Positions 23,640 to 34,915 of a DNA stretch of 64,000 nt are shown piece after piece. The stretch is from positions 52,139,370 to 52,203,369 of the forward strand of contig CM049307.1 in assembly GCA_026874595.1 (NCBI GenBank). The letters run 5' to 3'. The notes below the pieces were generated by a model, which saw only the letters and a program-made list of their open reading frames with translations, did no database searches and was not told the DNA's origin. This DNA comes from Sipunculus nudus. Its lineage: Eukaryota > Annelida > Sipuncula > Golfingiida > Sipunculidae. Each line of letters begins with the position of its first letter. Position 1 is the first letter of the stretch. Position numbers and translations under genes: made by a program.

Positions 23640-24480
23640 TTGGCAGCTAATATTAACTAACACCAAAATGAAAAAACATCAATTTTCTTGAAAATAATTT
23701 CAAGAATCCCAGACATTGAAAACATAGGCAAAGATACTAAACTGAATCCCCAACCTTAATTCCTTGGCTTGTCATACATGACTCAACTGTTAAGAAGCCA
23801 TACTTGCAGCCATATTGAATATCACCATAACCAAATACGGTATTGTCTTGGAGTTGGTTTTAGTAGATTCTTTGACACTGACAACAGGGGCAAAGATATT
23901 AAAATCAAACCCCTACCTTTATTCCATGGAGTGTCATACATGTTTTAATATACAATGGCCATATTGACAGCCATATTAAATATCCCCAGAATCAAAAACA
24001 GTATAGTCTTGGAGATAATTTATATAGTCTCCTGGGCCCCGAAAAAACATAGACGGTAACATCAAAATCAACCCCCTACCTTGATTCCTTGGCTTATCAT
24101 ATGCGATTCAATGGTACAGCGGCCATATTGGCAGCCATATTGACTATCACTTTAACCAAATATGGTACTGTCTTGGAAATGTTTTCAATCGATTTCTTGA
24201 CCCTGAAAACATAGGCAAAGACACCAAAATCATTCCCCTACCTCAATTTCTTTCTGAGTAATGTATAATTTTATTGTACGGCGGCCATACTGGCAGCAAT
24301 ATTGAATATCACCAAAACCAAATACGGTATTGTCTTTGAAATGGTTCAATAGATTCCTTGACCCTGAAAACATAGGCAAAGACACAAAAATCAATCTTCT
24401 TCCCCAATTACTTTTCGAGTTATGTATGATTCAATGGTTCGGCGGCCATATTGGACGCCATCTTGAATTTCACCCTTTCT
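23640..24480 (-). repeat. ~150-bp tandem array, right arm (inverse of 19,838-20,600)
   Basis: Units share AACATAGGCAAAGACACCAA, CCCTACCTTGATTCCTTGG, GCGGCCATATTG and GTATTGTCTTGGA, the reverse complement of the left arm. About five units. Confidence 0.75.
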
Positions 24481-25251
24481 GCCCGCGATCCAGGATGTCT
24501 ACCCAAGATTTTTTTACTCCGCTAAAGGTGTCCTACCTGGATCAGAAGTCAAAATTAGGGAACATACGATAGCATACAGGACCCCCCTCAGCCCTCGGAC
24601 TATATCAGGAATCATCACCACTTGTTCGTTTTCTTTAATGTTTGGATGGGAAATGATGCAAACCATTTTAATACATTGTTCACCTTCAAATTTTAACATT
24701 GTTAGGAAAGAGGCCTTAACATTTCGTTGTTTGGGTTAACTATGTTTCTTGCCGATAACATGCAGGTTAGCATATTATTACGTATTTTTTTTCATATATA
24801 CTACCATACTAGTGTTTATTTGACTACGTAGACCTCATGCTAACAAGACTTTCTCGATTTAATCATGACTTTTTTGAACATGTTAAAGCAGATGTGACGT
24901 TTTCATTTGGCCATTGATAATAATGGCACAGGGGATATTGGGAAAGAATATTTGAGACCCACATAAATCCTTGGTCAGACAATATGTTAACATTTATGCG
25001 AGCAGGTTTACAGCCTCATTGTCATCCAAACCTACCCAACGTAGTACATACATACCTGTAGAATTTTGTATATGGTTACCTGCAACCTGAACCCTTTGGT
25101 ATTTCTGAAAAGCTTGTGTATTCACTTTTACTTCCTGGTTGTAGCGGCTCACATAAAGCTATATCCCACAAGATTATGGGTGCTGAGCTGTGTCAAATCA
25201 TATTACGCCAGAATGAGTTGTGTTTGAAATTTATTACGGAAACATTAAAGT

Positions 25252-25830
25252 AATGCGATCATTTGGGAGATCGAAAGGTACGATTCCTTTTACGCGGCCG
25301 CGGAACGGTCGCCGTTGCGGATAGTCGAGCAAATGATATTTTATAGGATCGATATTATTTTGCGGTTACAGTCACGGTACGTATCTGACCCGTCATCCGA
25401 AAAATATTTTGTCGGATCATGTAGCGACCGGTCCGACAAAACATTTTAAACGGATTGGGTCGGAGGAGAAATCTCGCTGAATTGTTTTGTCCCATAGGAG
25501 TTGAAACCATGATTAATGTGTTTTCAGTATGTGCCACGAGGAAAAACGTTCTTCGCTTAAAAGTATTGATTACATCATTGTAAATAAGTGTCACACCTTT
25601 AAAGATGTGAATGCTTTGGTTCTGTTAACTGTCAAACCAACTGGCAGAACTCTTGCATACTACACTCCAAAAAAGCAACGTGTTAACAAAACCAATCAAT
25701 ATATATTAAAGAAAGAAGCTACTTACAGAGAGAGTCGTTCTACATGCACAAACACTGATGATAACACGGAAATAAACAATGAGTCCGTTAATGACAGTAC
25801 ACGTCAAAGTTCCTTATCTTCTTGAATCAT
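25252..25830 (+). pseudogene. Decayed ORF pieces shared with 44,452-46,265
   Basis: Two open pieces are common to both copies of the duplication. One ends RSFGRSKGTIPFTRPRN (stop near 25,320; partner ends at 44,516). The other contains NKTNQYILKKEA and STCTNTDDNTE (partner at 46,086-46,260). The frames are broken or truncated differently in the two copies. Similarity may only reflect shared descent of non-coding DNA. No family was recognised. Confidence 0.25.
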
Positions 25831-26584
25831 CCAGTTCTATGATGCCGAATACGCCTCCACACAGAAATATTCAGTATCTCTACAGTTGAGCGTTCAAATA
25901 ATGTCCTCGGTCTGTTCCTGGAAGCATTAATCACAGGTAATCAATTGCCAGATTTACCAGTCCGTCGGCAAAAATGCGATACTCGCTCTAAAGTTCTTTA
26001 CAGAGAATCGGTATGGCCTTCCCCGGACACCGACATTTTGCGCTCCTAGACACCCATCTTTCAGCTGTCGCCACTGTGACACATGCAGACCTGCCCCCAA
26101 ACTGCTTATATTCCGTGCTAGATTATGCAATACAATACCCAAGTAACAGTTCCCTGGTGACAGTATGTGAAACATTTGCATGTCATTCACCGGTGAGGGA
26201 TCTGTCCAATAAATGTATCTGCTTAGATTCAAGCAGTTGGTTTCTTAAACTTTTATTGCCACTTTTCACAATGCAGGGATACATAGGCTTAGATATGTGA
26301 TATATATCATACATAAATATTTTATATATATCATATATACCAATTTTGTATATAACATATATAAACAAATTTTATCCTTAGCTTCACCGTATAAAAAAAT
26401 CGGCCGTGACGCACCTGCATACCGCGTAAAAGGAATTTTAGCCTAACAGGGACCTTCAACCATATCAAAATAACGACAATAGCACTTGTATCTTTCGCTA
26501 TCTTTCATGACTCATAGTAATCTATAAGGGCACTTCAACTCACGATCACTCTTGATCACTGGACTGTCTTGAGCCAGTATATAC

Positions 26585-27090
26585 TTGAAGTATGGGACCA
26601 TATAAAAACATCGGACTGTCTTGAGCCAGCTTCACTAAGAATCAATCATTCATACATCGAAAGTCTGAAAGAATTAATTTGAATAATTCAGTCTGCCCCT
26701 CGTCACAAAACAGAACGTCAATTTAAGCCGTCAACAAGGCAAGTAGTTCCTATTTCCTGCCATGCCATTTGAAGTATGGGACCATATAAAAATACTGGAC
26801 TGTCTTGAGCCAGCTTCACTAAGAATCAATCTTTCATACGTCTGACCTAATCACATTATGACTTTCATCCCTGACCTTGTGATGAATCATACCCTTGCGC
26901 CTTGAACAATCGGCTGTAAATCTTTTCTCAAGTTCGGCTTTTTAAAGTCAAGCATGCTCGAAAGTCTAAAAGAAATAATTTGAATAATTCAGTCTGCCCC
27001 TCGTCACAAAACAGAACGTCAATTTAAGCCGTCAAAAATGCAAGTAGTTCCTGTTTCCTGCTATACCATCTGAAGTATGGGACCATATAA
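26585..27090. repeat. ~300-bp tandem duplication private to copy A
   Basis: CAGTCTGCCCCTCGTCACAA and AACGTCAATTTAAGCCGTCA occur near 26,690 and again near 26,990. GAAGTATGGGACCATATAAA occurs three times (about 26,587, 26,771 and 27,071). The block is absent from the 43-49 kb copy. Confidence 0.8.
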
Positions 27091-28164
27091 AAACAGTTAA
27101 TAAATATGTTTGGTTATTTTCTTGGAAATTAACAATCCAAAATTAATTTACCGAACAACAGAGAAGACAGAGGCTACTTAAAATACTGTGTTCCCCTTGG
27201 TTTTATTATTTAAATAAGATGTTGTTTGGTTATGAGCCATGCAATTTATTGTGAACTGGCGTATTACAATTTTGCATAAATTGTCAGCATTAAATTAAAT
27301 TTTTTCCAGTTTTTACATTTTAAATGAAGTAAATATATTTGTGTTACTTATATATAAAAAAATCGGTATCTACTAACACTCTGAAATAATAAAGCTGTTG
27401 ATTTAGTTAACAAAGGTAAAGGGCACGGGCGGTTTATAAGCAAATCAAAAGGTCTATTTGAATGGATATTTTTTTTTAAATCATGATTTTTATCAAATGA
27501 AAACTGACCTTTCCATAGGAATTCCTCATTATGAAGCACAAATTTTGTTTTTTGTACTCAAATTATACGCTTATACTGTAGTCTTACTTGTCATGCAGCT
27601 CTTGACGGCTGTGTCGGCCAAATAAATTTGCAACTCTGACAGATATATCCTGAATTATCAAATATAAAATTAACATGTTGTAACAAAAAAACCTGCCCCA
27701 TTATCATAATTTTTCTTTCAAGCAAGAAATGTTTTTTTTCCGGCAATTTTAAATGACCTGAAAAATTGTTCTAATCATTCACACATTTCACCAGCACCGG
27801 ACATGAAAATCCGGAATAAATTAGTGAAATATAAAAAACATACACATCCTACAAAATATCGGTGTATATCGTTTTTATTTTGAAAACAAATGATTTATTC
27901 CAGATTTAAACCTTTTTCTGTCAGTGTGGCGCTTGCAACGTCTCAGGGGAAAAACGTGGAATGGTATAAAGAGGAACTGTGTTCATCGGTTTGGAAAAAT
28001 ACGAGTCATTACTGCTTCAAACTGTAAATGAAAAAATGACAACAGTAAGAAAAAGATTCACTATTTTATTTAATAATACGCGAATAAACATATTTCTTTT
28101 CTTAAAGATTTTTTGGTGGACGTAACCGCCGCCATTTTTTTATGCTCACTTATCTAATTCTTAA

Positions 28165-28297
28165 ACTAAGACGCACTCGTATGCGAGTGATGCACGGCTG
28201 TGGGGCACAGCCTTCCCATTAAGGCTGCAGAGCGCGAACCCACGATCTCCCGGTTTTGAGTCCTGCGCTCTACCCCTGAGCCACAGAAACCGGCTTT
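28165..28297 (-). mobile_element. SINE head fragment
   Basis: The reverse complement reads TTTCTGTGGCTCAGGGGTAG ... GGAGATCGTGGGTTCG ... CTTAATGGGAAGGCTG. These are the A box, B box and start of the body of the SINE at 13,563. It is absent from the paralogous position near 48,610, so it inserted after the duplication or was lost there. Confidence 0.75.
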
Positions 28298-28841
28298 GAA
28301 TATGCTTCAAAGGCATACATTTACTAGACAATCGATTGGGCGATAAATAGAGAAACACAGGAACAGCCCTCATTGTTTTACCCCAACTAAAAAGAGTTTC
28401 CATAATTTCGGTATTATTCCTTGTCAAATGCCACAGTAGGTATCTTTAAATCGCCCACTTATAGCCCGGTTTTTCCATTGGCCCAACGTTCAGCCGCGTC
28501 AACTCGCTTCGTATGGCTAATTTCAGGTTGTTTATTCTTTTTCCTCGCCGCAGGGGAGAGATGGGGGATCGGGGGTTTATAGTCGCTTTGTCGTGCAAAA
28601 CCCGCGGAGTGCACCCTCTTATCATAGTACAATAAAGCTGAGTAACGACATAATTAGAGCCCCAACACTTCGATATATAAAATCAATACAGTGAGGTTTG
28701 GCATTATCAAGGATTAAAACTGTACACATAGTGTGAGTTTAATGGTCCTTGCATAGAAGACACAATAAAAAATGTCACACACCTACTTGACCTTTCTTCG
28801 TATTGCGTAGAAAGATATATTTATTCAATTGATTATTGCAG

Positions 28842-29001
28842 ACGAGGGAAATCAAGAACTTGGCCTTTGTACAGTCCTTATCATTGTGTTGGTTTACTTC
28901 CTTTTCGGCAAGATTACAAGGTTTACATACACGGGGCCAACATTATATGCAGTAGAAAACGATGATGGTTGTGAAACAAATGATGTGCAGCTCATAAGAA
29001 G
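28842..29001 (+). pseudogene. Membrane-segment exon, duplicated; frame damaged
   Basis: Between acceptor ATTATTGCAG and donor AAG|GTATGT it reads LIIVLVYFLFGKITRFTYTG, then PTLYAVENDDGCETNDVQL: a hydrophobic segment followed by a polar region, as in the N-terminus of a type II membrane protein. The partner at 49,107-49,267 is 1 nt longer. The shared start (T-x-E-I-K-x-LAFV) indicates that this copy has lost one base near the start of the hydrophobic run. If used, its donor would splice in frame into the gene A start exon (RR-V-MEKLL). Protein family not recognised. Confidence 0.4.
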
Positions 29002-29205
29002 GTATGTGATGTTTAGCATTATACGTATACACCCCTCTCCTTTGAAGTTATTTTAAAAAGTAATATTTGTAATATCTTTAAACATAAACGATGAACGATT
29101 GTGAGTGTACATAGCAACATGAATTCAACCCTGGGTAATATATTTCATGCTGCTTGTATTTATATGCTAATCTGATTAACATGAGGCTTATATTATCACA
29201 GGGTC

Positions 29206-29263
29206 ATGGAAAAGTTACTTTTGTTGATTGGATTCATCGCAGTTGCAGCTGAAGCAACAAATG
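29206..29263 (+). CDS. Gene A exon 1: start and signal peptide
   Basis: ATG at 29,206 opens MEKLLLLIGFIAVAAEATN: charged n-region, leucine-rich core, Ala-rich cleavage region. The donor is G|GTATTG, phase 1. An acceptor-like TTATCACAG lies 4 bp before the ATG, so a 5' untranslated exon probably precedes it. The copy at 49,450-49,507 differs at two residues of 19 (A12E, V13F). The phase-1 join to exon 29,887 gives ATN-ECADRRFG. Confidence 0.78.
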
Positions 29264-29886
29264 GTATTGTATTATTGCGCCATTCCTCTGAAGATTCAGT
29301 TTTAATTTATTTGAAAAAATATTAGGTTCATCCATTCAGCTATAGTTTGTTCTTTAGTGAATGTTGTAATCACATTGTTATGAGGCATATGGTTCTATTG
29401 CAGAGCCTGTGAAGTCAGCCTTGTTACTAAATTATGTCACACATGTTGCATCCAAACCTAAAATAATAATAAAATATACATATTTCAAGTGCGTTCGACT
29501 TCCTATATGGGCACTCATTAGTATGAGATTATTATCAACCATTATCAATTTATATTGATGTCAGTTGAAGCAACCGCTTTATTTCAATTTAGCTTATAAA
29601 TTTATATTTATATATGAAAATATAATTTTGACATGGAAAGCATAATTAACCAAGACAGGTATAGTAATCGCTAACATACAATACTTTAAAATACCGTAAC
29701 TTGCCTCCTCAGATGTTTGCTCCAGCTAATTGGCATTAACTCTTATTCACCAAAACACGTCTTAGACACCCATCTGCTCATTACACTAACTATAACCTTG
29801 TTAAATGTGAGATTTTTTTGCAGAAAGCCAAAAATCTCACATTCTGTGTGTACTTAATTAACTTATCACATGGTTTTCCACTACAG
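29264..29886. other. Intron of gene A
   Basis: The first ~190 bp are still collinear with 49,508-49,690, then homology stops. AT-rich, no further feature. Confidence 0.5.
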
Positions 29887-30024
29887 AATGTGCGGATAGA
29901 CGATTCGGGATTTATTGCGACAAACCATGCCGTTGTTTACTACAGCACGAAGTATCTAATAATAAGACTGGTTACTGCGCTTCTGGGTGTGCCGCTGGCT
30001 ATACCGGTAAAGACTGCCAAACAG
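29887..30024 (+). CDS. Gene A exon 2: EGF-like domain (MEGF/laminin-type)
   Basis: 138 bp, phase 1-1, acceptor CCACTACAG, donor G|GTAAAT. It reads ECADRRFGIYCDKPCRCLL, then HEVSNNKTGYC and ASGCAAGYTGKDCQT. The C..x(R/G)FG.xC...C.C ... TG.C..GC..GY.G..C pattern is the eight-cysteine EGF module of MEGF/scavenger-receptor F proteins. Cysteine 5 is Ser here; in the sister exon at 62,280 it is Cys. An N-K-T glycosylation sequon is present. Extracellular, probably ligand- or glycan-binding. Confidence 0.8.
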
Positions 30025-30601
30025 GTAAATATAAAACATAGATAAACGGTGATTTAATTTATAAATTTATAATCTATACATCATTTACAGAATTACCTCT
30101 AAATTGTCGATTTAGCGTATACTTAATTATATTTGCAATAAGACATTGGTCATTCAATGTTTTAAAATGCACCATATTTCATATTCAGTTATACGTAACC
30201 CGAAATGTCTATAAGGTTGCAAAAAACATTAATACTTTAATATTTGCATTTTGCATTAATTGATCGACTGTTATATACTTAGAGGAAGTACTCATTAGAA
30301 CCGAATTTCCTTAGTACCAACAACATACCTGACTTAAATCACTCTACAAATATTGAAAATTAATGTTACGCCCTTGAAAGTCCCTTTTTGAGTGAAACCG
30401 TATAAAATGCTTTGCAATAGCGATATTTTAGTTCAGAAAGAAGATCTGTATTGAAATTATTTCACTAAGCCAAACTCAGTTTAGTTCAGATGATTTGAAG
30501 TTAACAGGGCTCAAATATTTGGATCTGGAAACGTCTAACCTAAAATATTAAAAGAGGTCATTAAGAAACCGTCTTGTAATCTTTTTATAAGAACACGGAG
30601 A

Positions 30602-30663
<62 letters not shown>

Positions 30664-31742
30664 AATCGGTGATATCATATTGCATGGATTGCGTCGAAAT
30701 TCGACAGGCGTATTCAACATGGACAGGTGTATGGTTTGGTAAGAGTATTCGCGCCTTCATATTATATCTCATGCACGTTGAATAGTATTTTTAAAACTGT
30801 CAAATTAAAGCAACTAGTAACCTTTTTCAGCAGCATGTCCAGCATGTTTTTAGTTTAACTAGACTTGTGGTGGCCGTTTATAGCCAATTGAAACACATTT
30901 GATTATATCCTGTAAAAGGACGGTATAGTCCAAACTGATAAGGGTTGTCTTCTGATACCGGTGACCAGTCACGAATTGGTGATCGATTTTCTGGAAAATG
31001 TGTTTGCAAAGCTGTTACCTATTGTTTTCTACATGCCACAATGGTAAATATTATACACCGTCATTGTTATAACATCGAGTCGTTTATTGTGCCGTCTTTC
31101 CAGGTAAAGATGTTACAGTTTACTGATACCAGGATAAGTTTCCTTATTTTATAAAACCCCATGTGAAAGGGTTTCATCGGTACTTTAAACACATATTACC
31201 TTGACAGAATTCAATTCAACATTTATATGTATTTCTTGCCAATTTATTAAGATGAACTAATTTAGATAAGTGTGTTTATTTATGAGATACAGATAACAGT
31301 TTTCTCTGATTGAGTTAAGTTACACTGTTAAACCGCAATATATTATAAAATCCGCTATATAGGAGTAACCATGCAATGTTAGCCTATAAAATTATCCAAT
31401 ATGCTGTGAGATTAGCCATTCAATGTTCAACCCATATAATTATCAACTACCTTGTGTTAGACAAACTAAACAATGCTTATCCGTATTATTTATTCAAATG
31501 CGTTATGTAATGTTAGCAATTAAAATATTTTGTCCTGTCGTTATTAATGGTCCTGCTCTCACCTAAACAATAAGAAATTCAACCATGGCCATAACGTGTT
31601 ATATGCAGATCAACATGACAAGCTGAATAAGCCTAAAACAACCGTGTATTTATTAACCTCTAATGATCTTTCCAATGACATTTCTTCTTTAATGAAAAGT
31701 GATATTAAATAATCCGCAAACAAAAAGTATTTTCTTACACAG
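30025..31742. other. Intron of gene A with an (AT)n tract
   Basis: The first ~400 bp are diverged from but collinear with the intron after exon 62,280-62,417 (shared CATATTTCATATTCAGTTA and CGAAATGTC). The (AT)n tract spans about 30,605-30,664. No extra EGF exon was found. Confidence 0.5.
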
Positions 31743-31833
31743 AATACAGACATGACCTTGTACAAATTGTTGCATGGAGTATTACCGGCATATTATATAT
31801 GTGTGACTTGGTGCTGCTTTTGCTTATTTGCCG
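31743..31833 (+). CDS. Gene A exon 3: transmembrane segment
   Basis: 91 bp, phase 1 in and 2 out, acceptor TTCTTACACAG, donor CG|GTAAGT. It reads EYRHDLVQIVAWSITGILYM, then CDLVLLLLICR. The span from LVQIV to LLLIC is about 24 hydrophobic residues, followed by Arg and a basic stretch in the next exon (positive-inside, so type I topology after the signal peptide). One Asp lies inside the span. The phases match on both sides. Confidence 0.7.
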
Positions 31834-32178
31834 GTAAGTTTTTTTATGGAAAGTAAATAAATATATAATTAATGTTTATAACCCTGTAAATCAAAACGGC
31901 ATTAATGCAATATAAAAAAATCCTATATAATCCGAGTATTGATTTTTATTCTAGTTAATATTACTAGAACGGCCACATTTCCTTGTATGTCCGAGTCACT
32001 GACACCATTTCACAATAACATATATTATAACATATATTATAACATATATTTAGTACCAAAAACTGCCAAAAATGCTGGAGTCTCCTAGAAATTTCTCAAA
32101 CTACCCATATTTAATTATTATTTTTTTTTTTTTGGTAATGGTTCTCTATGTATAATAATCCCATTGTACCTCGTCCAG

Positions 32179-32252
32179 GCAAAATCGAATACGAAGGTCA
32201 GAAACAAATGCGAAACAGGGACGTCGTGTCAACGGCAATCGTGAATTACCAG
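32179..32252 (+). CDS. Gene A exon 4: basic juxtamembrane cytoplasmic segment
   Basis: 74 bp, phase 2 in and 1 out, acceptor CTCGTCCAG, donor G|GTAACA. It reads QNRIRRSETNAKQGRR, then VNGNRELPG. The stop-free frame is exactly the one dictated by the previous exon; other phases hit a stop. The basic cluster directly after the membrane span fits a cytoplasmic anchor. Confidence 0.65.
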
Positions 32253-32498
32253 GTAACATACATCGAAATTATCCGTAAAGTATGATACCTCTACAACAAT
32301 CTATGATTAAATTGCTGAATACACAGTCAACACAGTCAGAAGGACAGTAAACAAATAAACCAAGTAAACTGTATTATTTAGATGTCTTCTGCGCAATTTA
32401 GCATATTTGTGTGTAAGTTAGGATGACATGTTGTATTTATAAATCAGATCAAGTGACTATTAATATCTTTTAATGTCGTAAAAATATTGATTTATCAG

Positions 32499-32572
32499 CA
32501 GTTTCCACTACCGCTGGATATGCTAACGTGAATTTTGGGGATATACAGGCACAAGCTAATAACATCAAGCAG
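32499..32572 (+). CDS. Gene A exon 5: cytoplasmic, GYANV tyrosine motif
   Basis: 74 bp, phase 1 in and 0 out, acceptor TTTATCAG, donor CAG|GTAAAT. It reads AVSTTAGYANVNFGDIQ, then AQANNIKQ. Y-A-N-V has the form Y-x-N-x, a possible phosphotyrosine docking site (SH2 of the Grb2 type prefers Y-x-N). An (AT)n tract follows at about 32,587-32,622. Confidence 0.62.
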
Positions 32573-32585
32573 GTAAATAATACAT

Positions 32586-32624
<39 letters not shown>

Positions 32625-33119
32625 ACGTCAGGATTAACCATTTAATTCTTCTTGCATTTACTTATCCACGATCTATGTGCGTTTTGTTGAAGTGCTTGTT
32701 TTATATACTGTCAAAAATCTGCACCGTTCAGTAATGGAATTTAAGAACAAGGGGAACCGAATAACTTAAAATGTTCTTTGGAGCCCGATTATTCAATAAT
32801 TACTCAGTGAGCTGCGACGCTGATATGTTTATTTTAAGATTATATTGAATCGTATTAAACCTCCATCAGCGTATTAATTTTTTTTAATCTAACACTATGA
32901 ATGTTTTTTTTTAATATAATTTAATCGTTTCGAGATTCTGTTGCCCATCCATTTCATAAGTGATGGTAAATATTCTACAGCTTTGCACTATTATTTCTGA
33001 GTAAGTTCAAATCTGGAAGTAAGGGTTTAAATACCACTGTGTAACTAATAAGTGCATTTTTTTGTAAATTGGGCCCAACAAATAAAGAGATCCAATACAT
33101 ATAGATTTTTGCTCTTTAG

Positions 33120-33153
33120 AACCAAAACATTGAGATGTCGTCAGGACTCAGAG
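33120..33153 (+). CDS. Gene A exon 6: small cytoplasmic exon
   Basis: 34 bp, phase 0 in and 1 out, acceptor TTGCTCTTTAG, donor G|GTAATT. It reads NQNIEMSSGLR. Its short length makes it less certain, but its phases link exons 5 and 7 without a frame break. Confidence 0.5.
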
Positions 33154-33435
33154 GTAATTATTAAAAAGCAAACATTATACCTAATATACTCTTAAAGAGC
33201 AGCAGTAACTTTTATAGCCGTTCCAATGGTTTATACTAACATATATGAACACTAGACAATACGTTATTTTTCTAATGTATGCAATATGTAGGCATAACCT
33301 GAGAAAACCTAAGAATGAACGTATACTGAACAATAACTAACTGACAACCAGAAATAAGATAGTATTTAAATGTAATGCTGTGTACAATCATAGCACATAT
33401 TTACTCTTTATCAAATTGTGACTTTTAGCTGATGT

Positions 33436-34440
33436 TTAGCTCAGCTGACTGTAAGTCATCTGAGCTATAGCAAACACCCTTTAACCGGCAACCGTCCGGC
33501 CGTCCGCCCGTTAACAGGGCACAAATCGTAACCGTAAGACCTAGAAACTCCTAACTGTACATCCAGGGAGTTCCTAGGCAAATCACCCTGGAAACCTGAA
33601 ATTAGTTCATGGTGACATATATTTGATACCTACTGGTCGCAAAAAATGATTTTGAGTACCAAGAGAGTCAGATGGAGCACAAAATCTATCTATTTTGGCC
33701 TGGAATCCTCTAATGTGACATTTAGGGAGGTCTTAGGCAAATGTCCTTGGAAACCTGAAATTAGGTCACTGTGACCTATATTCTGCGACCTATAGGAAAA
33801 AGATTTTATATGAGCACCCTGAATGTCAGATGGGGATAAATCCTATCTGTTAGGTATAGAATCTTCTTACACAGTACCCTTGGAGTTTCTTGGTAAATCT
33901 TCTTGTTATCTTAAAAGCAGGTCATGGTGACCTATTTTTTATGACCCATGGGCTGAAAAATGGTTTTGAGCACCGATACATTCAGACGGGGCACAAATTG
34001 TATCCATTAGGCCTAGAATCGTCTACCATCCCATCCAGGTTGGTCCTAGGCAAATGTCTTTGGAAACATGAAATTAGATCTTGGTGACCTATATTCTGCA
34101 ACCTAAAGGAAAAAGAAGTCATATGAGCACCACGAATTTCAGATAGGCACAGATCATGTCTGTTAAGTACAGAATCTTATAACACAAAAGCCTGGGAGGC
34201 CAGACGCATGATTTTGAGCAGTCAGGAAACAAACTGTATTCATTAGCCCTAGACTCTTCTAACCTGACATACAGAGAAGTCCTTGGCAAATTTCCTGAAA
34301 ACCTGACATTGGGTCATGGTGACCTATATTCTGCGAGCTATGGTCCTGAAACATGATTTTGAGCAGACAGACAGGGTACAAAATGTATCCATTTTTCTTG
34401 GAACCCTCTATTATGAAATCCAGGAGGGTGTATGTATATA
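33436..34440 (-). repeat. ~157-bp tandem array with AGCTCAGCTGAC end, in a gene A intron
   Basis: Starts TTAGCTCAGCTGACTGTAAG, then TCATCTGAGCTATAGC, a GTCCGGCCGTCCGCCCGTTA head, and four to five units (CAAATGTCCTTGGAAACCTG, TTAGGTCACTGTGACC, ATATTCTGCGACCTATAGG). It is the reverse of the array at 58,796-60,689. It separates exons 6 and 7. Confidence 0.8.
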
Positions 34441-34609
34441 AATATGTGTGTGTGTTTGAAATCCGAAGTGAGTAGAACAAATCCCTTATTTTTGTAACAA
34501 AGTATAGGACTTTTTCCCGCAAAAATATTACGTTGATTCATTTGATAATTGTTGGGATAGTTTTATTATCTATCCTTAACATTTCCATACGTCAAATATT
34601 GATGTTCAG

Positions 34610-34663
34610 ATTGTGCAGAGCGATCGCTCCAAGTGTACGAGGACCTTAACCTGGAATACCAAA
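34610..34663 (+). CDS. Gene A exon 7: cytoplasmic, YEDLNLEYQ tyrosine motifs
   Basis: 54 bp, phase 1-1, acceptor TTGATGTTCAG, donor A|GTAAGT. It reads DCAERSLQVYEDLNLEYQ. Y-E-D-L is a Y-x-x-L signature of the ITAM half-site or endocytic type, with a second Tyr six residues later. Flanked by the repeat array upstream and an (AT)n tract (34,709-34,765) downstream. Confidence 0.62.
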
Positions 34664-34707
34664 GTAAGTACTACATCCCTTCCGAATGTACATATATACA
34701 TAAACAC

Positions 34708-34767
<60 letters not shown>

Positions 34768-34915
34768 GTATGTATTCTGATGAGAAATATCGTCAAACAT
34801 AATGAACATCAGAGAAGTATCAACGTACAATTGATTTGTCTTAGAGAGCATGCACCGTTGGTTTGATAGAATAACTTAATCAACCATCATAACGATCTTT
34901 TTTTTTAAATTGTAG

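Larger units (their letters stand above)
19705..24716. mobile_element. ~5-kb insertion with inverted tandem-repeat arms and a decayed ORF
   Basis: In the duplicate block, ...GCGCAAG (43,288) continues almost directly into CATTTTTGTAGAATTTTGTT. In this copy the same junction is split: GCGCAAG at 19,704 and CATTTCGTTG at about 24,717. The inserted DNA starts TTAAAACC and ends GGCCTTAA. Inside, a ~150-bp tandem array runs plus (19,838-20,600) and its inverse runs minus (23,640-24,480). The ~3 kb between them holds a degenerate mobile-element ORF (20,941-21,354, minus) and part of another repeat array. Family unassigned. Confidence 0.6.
24717..29450. repeat. Segmental duplication, copy A (partner 43,300-49,690)
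   Basis: Collinear segments are 24,719-25,250 with 43,310-43,820; 25,252-25,505 with 44,452-44,690; 25,515-25,830 with 45,950-46,265; 25,830-26,460 with 46,485-47,125; 26,507-26,575 with 48,064-48,140; 27,518-28,150 with 48,139-48,600; and 28,300-29,450 with 48,617-49,690. Each copy has private insertions (a SINE and a 300-bp tandem repeat in A; a repeat array and others in B). The duplicated block carries the signal-peptide exon of each EGF gene and its upstream region. Confidence 0.9.
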
